Source: Cyrtodaria siliqua | Lineage: Eukaryota > Mollusca > Bivalvia > Adapedonta > Hiatellidae | Length of the DNA stretch: 64,000 nt | Reading direction: 5' to 3' | Assembly (NCBI GenBank): GCA_037043455.1 | Contig: JAWPHD010000298.1 | Coordinates: 248,001-312,000 of the forward strand | Shown here: piece after piece, positions 57,867-64,000 of the stretch | How the letters are laid out: each line of letters begins with the position of its first letter | How positions within the stretch are numbered: the first letter of the stretch is position 1 | Made by a program: the position numbers and the translations under genes | Notes under the pieces: model-generated | The model's input: the letters and a program-made list of their open reading frames with translations, nothing else | Told to the model about the DNA's origin: nothing | Databases searched by the model: none

Positions 57867-58835
57867 CGTGTTTTTATTTGACGGCGTTTTTTTACTGCTT
57901 CATTCCTGTTGAATTGTATATATATTTGAATCAGTCACAACATCACTCGCAGCATCTCAAAAGTCACATATTTGTGTGCGACTGTGGGCTCTAGGGACTC
58001 AATGGATTTCATGAAAGCAAACAAGATTACAATTAATATAGATTTGGTTCATTTTGATCACCATATAATATTAATTTAAAACCATTTCGTTGTTGATAAG
58101 AACGTACTAATATTGACGTTGTATTTATAGAGTGAAAGTCCTTGAAATTCTTTTTTCAATTTGGTTGAAGAAGAACTTTTATTAGCCTCGTCATATGTCT
58201 ATTTGGGTAGAGGCCATCCCAATTGTCATCAGTTAGATTTACAATCGGGGTCGATTTAGTCCTAGCGATTGTTTTGAAATATCAACAAACACGAGCCCTT
58301 TGAACAAACATAAATCACTTCATCTTCTGAAGGTAATGGACAATAAATACAGATAAACGCCACCTTTGAAAAAGCTACATCAAAGTCAGGTAGCGAGCAC
58401 GTGAAAGTGGTTCTCATGTTGATATACAACTCAGATTTGCAAAAATACTTAAGTGAAACTAACCTTTAGGGCTTGGGACAACTTCTGACATTTGGAATAA
58501 CTGTGCTTTGGTGTTGCAAAATATTTCTGTTACTGGCTAAAACTAATTAAAAAAAAGCATGAATTACCACTGACAGATTTATCAGATTTGGGAACTAATA
58601 TAGAAATAATAAATAAAATGTTCAGCACATAATGAAATTGTTAGCAAAAAGTGTCACAAAACGTGTCACAAAAAATGTCACACACACAGGTTGTTTTGCC
58701 TTTGAAATAGTATATTTATATACCAGTCGATCTGTGTATGCATTAATGTAGATGGAACATATTTTCTGATTATTATAAGAAATAATGGAAATAATTAATA
58801 TCAAGAGAAATTTAAACCTGAATTTTATTTTGTTA
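57867..58835. other. About 1 kb without recognised gene
   Basis: AT-rich, no repeat structure or coding frame I can support. Confidence 0.5.
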
Positions 58836-58837
58836 GA

Positions 58838-59135
58838 AGTTATACTGCCCTGTTTAATTTGGATGCAAATGGGGGTTAGCATGAGGTTTGGTGCACTATG
58901 TTTAAAAAATGGTATGAAAGGAGAAATTGGGAAATCGCCGAACATGATGAATATAAAAAATATTGCAGACTCGGTTTTATTGAGATTGTTCATGAACGGT
59001 AATGAAACACCAAGTGTCCTTTTTTGCCATTTATCGCTCCAAGGCGGTACCGCTGTTGTCAACCGGTTTATGTTTGACGCGTCTCATCCTTGGCTTCTGT
59101 TTCTACTTGTAATTCTTTTTGTTTTGAATGTGTCT
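58838..59135 (+). mobile_element. Old Penelope-like tail fragment
   Basis: 'gcatgaggtttggtgcacta', then after an interruption 'tgtccttttttgccattta' and 'cgctccaaggcggtaccgc' plus 'gttgtcaaccggtttatg' follow the family tail order. The inserted ~110 bp contains an R1-like 'gactcggttttattgag' phrase. Confidence 0.65.
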
Positions 59136-59169
59136 TTTTGGATGACCGAGTTCTGAGAGTGCTACATTT

Positions 59170-61410
59170 CCTGTTGATTTTGTATCTACTTTGTATATAT
59201 TGTGTATCTACTTTGTATCTACTTTGTATATATTGTGTATCTACTTTGTATATTGTGTATCTACTTTGTATAATGTGTATCTACTTTGTATCTACTTTGT
59301 ATATATTGTGTATATATTGTGTATCTACTTTGTATATTGTGTATCTACTTTGTATCTACTTTGTTTATATTGTGTATCTACTTTGTATCTACTTTGTATA
59401 TATTGTGTATCTACTTTGTATCTACTTTGTATCTACTTTGTATATTGTGTATATATTGTGTATCTACTTTGTATATATTGCGTATCTACTTTGTATATTG
59501 TATATATAATGTGTATCTACTTTGTATATATTGTGTATATACTTTGTATATTGTGTATCTACTTTGTATAATGTGTATCTACTTTGTATCTACTTTGTAT
59601 ATATTGTGTATCTTCTTTGTATATATTGCGTATCTACTTTGTATCTACTTTGTATATATTGTGTATCTACTTCGTATATTGTGTATATACTTTGTATATT
59701 GTGTATCTACTTTGTATATATTGTGTATCTACTTTGTATATTGTGTATCTACTTTGTATATACTTTGTATATATTGTGTATCTTCTTTGTATATATTGCG
59801 TATCTACTTTGTATCTACTTTGTATATATTGTGTATCTACTTTGTATATTGTGTATCTACTTTGTATAATGTGTATCTACTTTGTATCTACTTTGTATAT
59901 ATTGTGTATCTACTTTGTTTATTGTGTATCTACTTTGTATAATGTGTATCTACTCTGTATCTACTTTGTATATATTGTGTATCTACTTTGTATATTGTGT
60001 ATCTACTTTGTATATACTTTGTATATATTGTGTATCTTCTTTGTATATATTGCGTATCTACTTTGTATCTACTTTGTATATATTGTGTATCTACTTTGTA
60101 TATTGTGTATGTACTTTGTATATTGTGTATCTACTTTGTATAATGTGTATCTACTTTGTATATACTTTGTATATTGTGTATCTACTTTGTATCTACTTTG
60201 TATATATTGTGTATCTACTTTGTATATACTTTGTATATATTGTGTATCTTCTTTGTATAATGTGTATCTACTTTGTATCTACTTTGTATATTGTGTATAT
60301 ACTTTGTATATTGTGTATCTACTTTGTATCTACTTTGTATATATTGTGTATCTACTTTGTATATTGTGTATCTACTTTGTATATACTTTGTATATATTGT
60401 GTATCTTCTTTGTATATATTGCGTATCTACTTTGTATCTACTTTGTATATATTGTGTATCTACTTTGTATATTGTGTATCTACTTTGTATATTGTGTATC
60501 TACTTTGTATAATGTGTATCTACTTTGTATCTACTTTGTATATATTGTGTATCTACTTTGTATAATGTGTATCTACTTTGTATCTTCTTTGTATATATTG
60601 TGCATCTAGTTTGTATATTGTGTATCTACTTTGTATATACTTTGTATATATTGTGTATCTTCTTTGTATATATTGCGTATCTACTTTGTATATATTGTGT
60701 ATCTACTTTGTATATTGTGTATCTACTTTGTATAATGTGTATCTACTTTGTATCTACTTTGTATATATTGTGTATCTACTTTGTATCTACTTTGTATAAA
60801 TTGTGTATATATTGTGTATATTGTGTATCTACTTTGTATCTACTTTGTATATATTGTGTATCTACTTTGTATATACTTTGTATATATTGTGTATCTACTT
60901 TGTATCTACTTTGTATCTACTTTGTATATATTGTGTATCTACTTTGTATCTACTTTGTATATATTGTGTATCTACTTTGTATATACTTTGTATATATTGT
61001 GTATCTTCTTTGTATATATTGTGTATATATTGTGTATATATTGTGTATCTACTTTGTATTTTGTGTATCTACTTTGTATATTGTGTATTTACTTTGTATA
61101 TACTTTGTATATATTGTGTATCTTCTTTGTATATATTGTGTATATATTGTGTATATATTGTGTATCTACTGTGTATATATTGTGTATCTACTTTGTATAT
61201 TGTGTATTTACTTTGTATCTACTTTGTATATTGTGTATTTACTTTGTATATACTTTGTATATATTGTGTATCTTCTTTGTATATATTGTGTATATATTGT
61301 GTATATATTGTGTATCTACTTTGTATATATTGTGTATCTACTTTGTATATTGTGTCTACTTTGTATCTACTTTGTATCTACATTTGATCTACTTTGTATC
61401 TACTTTAAGG
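59170..61410. repeat. 2.2-kb 9/11-mer satellite with higher-order repeats
   Basis: Composed almost only of 11-mers (tgtatctactt, tgtatatattg, tgtatatactt, tgtatcttctt) and 9-mers (tgtatattg, tgtataatg). A longer block containing 'tgtatcttctttgtatatat' then 'tgcgtatctactttg' recurs near 59610, 59790, 60044, 60409 and 60658, so higher-order units have duplicated. Stop codons are rare in every forward frame, producing overlapping frames up to 341 codons of YCVSTLYILCIYFV type. These are not genes. Confidence 0.97.
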
Positions 61411-61489
61411 ATACAAAATGCTACTAAAATTAGTTCAACAATATTTTTGTGAGGAAACTATCCAACTGGTTTGCGAAACGTCGGTGGTT

Positions 61490-61628
61490 CTACCCAGGTG
61501 CCCGCCCGTGCAGGTAAATTGCAGGGAGGAACACATAGAGTCTTCCTTCACCAATGGAAACTCGTCATATGACCATAGCTGTCCGTGCGACTATATAAAT
61601 CCAATTCAATTTAATTCAAAGCTATTTT
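61490..61628 (+). mobile_element. SINE tail
   Basis: 'gagtcttccttcaccaatgg', 'cgtcatatgaccatagctgt' and 'aatccaattcaatttaattc' match the 21540-21665 element. Confidence 0.7.
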
Positions 61629-61877
61629 AATACGTCAGCTTGTAAGGTTTAAATATGTTCAGCACTTTGTGTTGTGTGGTCAGGTACAAAGTTACGAGAC
61701 AATGTCCTACTCCATTTATAACAGCTTATGAATATTTAATATGAAACCCAGCCAGCTCTCCTAAGTGATTTACGGGGATATATATTTCAATGTGTGTTAC
61801 AATGTGAAATCAAATATCAAACAAGGTAACGGTCATTGACATTGTACTTTAAAATCAGACGACTATTGACAAATTAA

Positions 61878-62692
61878 TGTTCCCCGAGCAACTTCTTATG
61901 GGGTCTATGTGTCTCAATTTATTCGTTTTTCTAGAGCTTGTACTCTAGTTGAGGACTTTAATATTCGTAATCTTTGTATAACTAAAAGTTACTCCATCAG
62001 GGCTACCGTTACCATAAACTTCGTAAAACTTTTGCAAAATGTTATCATCGTAACCCTCATCTTCTTTCCAAATATAAAAGTAATTTAAGAACTCTTCTGC
62101 GACAAGGACTATCACAATCCGACTTCTGTGGTGACGTTATTTACAAACTTCGTAAGATCCTTCGTGACGATCACTTTCATACTATCTTTCTTAAACTTGT
62201 TAAAATGTTTATCAAAAGAGGTTATGACCCTATCATTTGCAACGCTCTGCATGCTTGGTGGTGGACCCAATTACAGTTCGCCGCTATGCTTTCTTCTTTA
62301 ATTATGCGATGACCGGATAGGCTGTGGACCCTATGATGACGTCTACCTAAAGCCCAAAAGGACGGTGACGTTTGATGTTTGTCTGCAATATTGTCTTGTC
62401 GTGTCCTCAATAGTATTTTTTTCTATGGCTTCTGCCAAGTCATTGAGTACCTTCTTTGTGGCTTTCTATGTAATTGTATTTTTTGTATTTAAATATACAC
62501 GAGCATCTTTGTGTTTTACTTATATTGCCTGTTAATGCTGCCTTGTCGGTTAGAGAATAGTTCATGGCGGGGAATACTTTAATTACACTGTCCCGTTTTA
62601 TTGGGATGAAGTAGCGTAATTGTGAGGTTTGGTGCACCCTAGAACCTGGTTTAAACCTCCAGCGGCCTTTGTTGCCACTGACCGTACCAATT
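61878..62692 (+). mobile_element. Penelope-like copy, plus strand, RT C-terminus plus tail
   Basis: Begins at 'gttccccgagcaacttctta' (VPRATSYGVYVSQFIRFSRA in translation), then loses frame near 61985 and again near 62245. It keeps the RT end, 'aggctgtggaccctatgatg' and the tail to 'ccactgaccgtaccaa'. No YxDD region, so it is 5'-truncated. Confidence 0.87.
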
Positions 62693-62795
62693 CAAGGCAG
62701 CAGTAATAGGCAATATAAGCAAATCACATACATGATCATGTATATATAATATAACAAAACAAAAGCATAGAAAGCCACAAAGTAAGTACTCAAGT
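62693..62795 (-). mobile_element. Short inverted Penelope-like tail piece
   Basis: 'caaggcagcagtaataggca', 'atatgatcatgtatat'-type and 'agaaagccacaaag' phrases are in minus-strand order. It joins the previous copy head-on. Confidence 0.7.
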
Positions 62796-63320
62796 TTCTT
62801 GTTTGTGTTTGTTGCTTCCACGGGATCCCTTTTACAGTATGAATCTACATTCAGGCGTTAGTGATGTTTGGTGGCTGTTAGTGATGTTTGGTGGCTGTTA
62901 GTGATGTTTGGTGGCTGTTAGTGATGTTGGTGATGTTTGGTGGCTGTTAGTGATGTTGGTGATGTTTGGTGGCTGTTAGTGATGTTGGTGATGTTTGGTG
63001 GCTGTTAGTGATGTTTGGTGGCTGTTAGTGATGTTTGGTGGTTGTTAGTGATGTTTGGTGGCTGTTAAAAGTCGCCCCGACTACAAATCAGTAATGTTAT
63101 TATTTACTGGTGCTTTTGGTTTATCAAGCTCACTGATTTTAAAGTAGAATACCGCTAAAGCCGGTGCTAGTGGGAGCGATAGGTGTTGCAGATTATGTTA
63201 CCTCAGCCGGTGCTAGTGGGAGCGATAGGTGTTGCAGATTATGTTTAACAGACACAATACAAACAAGTTTGCTATTTTTCACTCTTGTTACTTCTGAGGG
63301 ATCCCCATTTCAGTATTTAT
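62795..63320 (+). repeat. Repeat R1 copy expanded by an internal minisatellite
   Basis: Starts 'tttcttgtttgtgtttgttg' and continues with 'aaaagtcgccccgacta' and 'gccggtgctagtgggagcg' (twice), matching 19023-19370. It then starts a second unit at 'ggatccccatttcagtattt'. Confidence 0.85.
62845..63067. repeat. 20-bp minisatellite inside repeat R1
   Basis: 'gctgttagtgatgtttggtg' is repeated about ten times, with three longer units carrying an extra 'ttggtgatg'. It occupies the place where the other R1 copies have a single 'gtgctgtgtggcggcc' type segment. Confidence 0.95.
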
Positions 63321-63329
63321 TGGTAATAG

Positions 63330-63665
63330 GGGTACCGCCTTGCAACGATCAGTGTCAATAAAGGTTGCTAGGGGTGGTGTAGGGCGTGGTGTGTGTGTGT
63401 GTGTGTGTGTGTGTGAGGCTTATACGGGTTATAGGGTATACCAAGCCTTTTTACTATCCCCATATTGTCATCCCAATAAAACGGGGCAATGCAAATAAAG
63501 AAATACACGAACAACCTAGGCAGTATAAATAGGTAAATAAATATACCACAGAGATGATCATGTATATAAAATAAAAAAAGAAAAGCCTAGAACACCACAA
63601 TGTAGATACTCTTTGAGAATAAACCATCAAGGACACGATAGGACAACATTGAAAACAAACATTAA
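63330..63665 (-). mobile_element. Penelope-like tail fragment with GT microsatellite
   Basis: 'ggggtaccgccttgcaacg', (GT)n at 63391-63414, 'tcatcccaataaaacggggc' and 'aagcctagaacaccacaatg' follow minus-strand tail order. Confidence 0.75.
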
Positions 63666-64000
63666 ACGTTTAAGGGTGCCCACTGCTGAATTTAAGTATC
63701 ATAAGAATTTTTTAGTTTCCTGTTTTTTTATCAAGACTAACCTATTGCTAGTTAGTTTCACGAAAAAAAATGATGGGTCGGTGATTTAACTTTTTCGCAA
63801 AATTAATCTTTAGTAATACACTCTCACAGTGTGGTTTTAAATTCTGAATCAGCTGAAAATTGTGTATGGCAACTTATATGTATGTAGTGTGGTTTGCAGA
63901 ACAGGTATCGATTTTCCGTCTTTTTTAATGTAATAGTTCATACTTTAGGACGAAAAATTAAGGGTTGTGGTATTTTTATCACCATCTGAAAAATTATTAC
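63666..64000. other. Window end, no gene recognised
   Basis: AT-rich sequence without a supportable feature. Confidence 0.5.

Noticed and set aside
59090..61452. Transmembrane-looking repeat proteins up to 341 codons
   Set aside because: All three frames are open at once over a 9/11-mer satellite; hydrophobicity comes from TA-rich words.

Overview
The window is eukaryotic, AT-rich, intron-bearing and dominated by repeats. The repeat content (very many ~130-190 bp periodic blocks containing phrases such as 'agttatggccctt', elements opening with 'agctcgactattcg', tRNA-derived SINE tails ending in 'tcgccatatgacc', and repeated copies of one reverse transcriptase family) is what I associate with bivalve mollusc genomes, probably a heterodont such as a dreissenid. 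That assignment is recognition from memory, not a database result. No bacterial, plasmid, phage or CRISPR features were seen.

Only one clear host gene is visible: an intronless coding exon at 25368-26903 for a class A G-protein-coupled receptor with a biogenic-amine-type signature (Asp 3.32, Tyr 7.43), a DKY in place of DRY, and a likely 5' UTR splice acceptor about 390 bp upstream. The other long open frames belong to mobile elements or are open only because tandem repeats contain no stop codons.

Layout. 1-1659 is a 58-bp satellite. 1.7-9.9 kb holds small MITEs, short tandem repeats and degenerate non-autonomous elements. 9963-15775 is a ~162-bp tandem-repeat element into which a 3.6-kb TTAA-flanked DNA transposon (11943-15567) has inserted. 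That transposon carries two divergent genes: a 579-residue DDE-type, Kolobok-like transposase and a 226-residue protein ending in a P2X7-ballast-like domain. 15.8-17.2 kb holds a MITE and a 1.0-kb CAGGG-ended element. 17.2-19.0 kb is a long Penelope-like reverse transcriptase copy on the minus strand. 19-24.8 kb holds inverted repeats, SINE fragments, a TTAA MITE, a 132-bp near-perfect palindrome and a MITE with a 3-bp target duplication. 25-27 kb is the receptor gene. 28-36 kb is mostly tandem-repeat elements, including a clean hAT-like insertion with an 8-bp target duplication. 36.5-41.6 kb holds a recent 455-bp tandem duplication and several dead LINE fragments. 41.6-44.5 kb is two Penelope-like copies, one inserted inside the other. 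45.5-54 kb holds more fragments of the same family, a tRNA-Thr-like sequence and a TE-derived 'EADTR/PDTDV' fragment. 51-61.4 kb holds several coding-like minisatellites, ending in a 2.2-kb 9/11-mer array open in all three forward frames. 61.5-64 kb returns to retroelement fragments and repeats.

How the parts fit: the window reads as a record of successive insertions. The strongest inferences come from places where the element can be removed and the flanking sequence rejoins into a recognisable uninterrupted repeat (11943-15567, 34654-34984, 43153-44291). The most interesting biology is the pairing of a TTAA transposase with a P2X7-ballast-like protein inside one well-delimited element.
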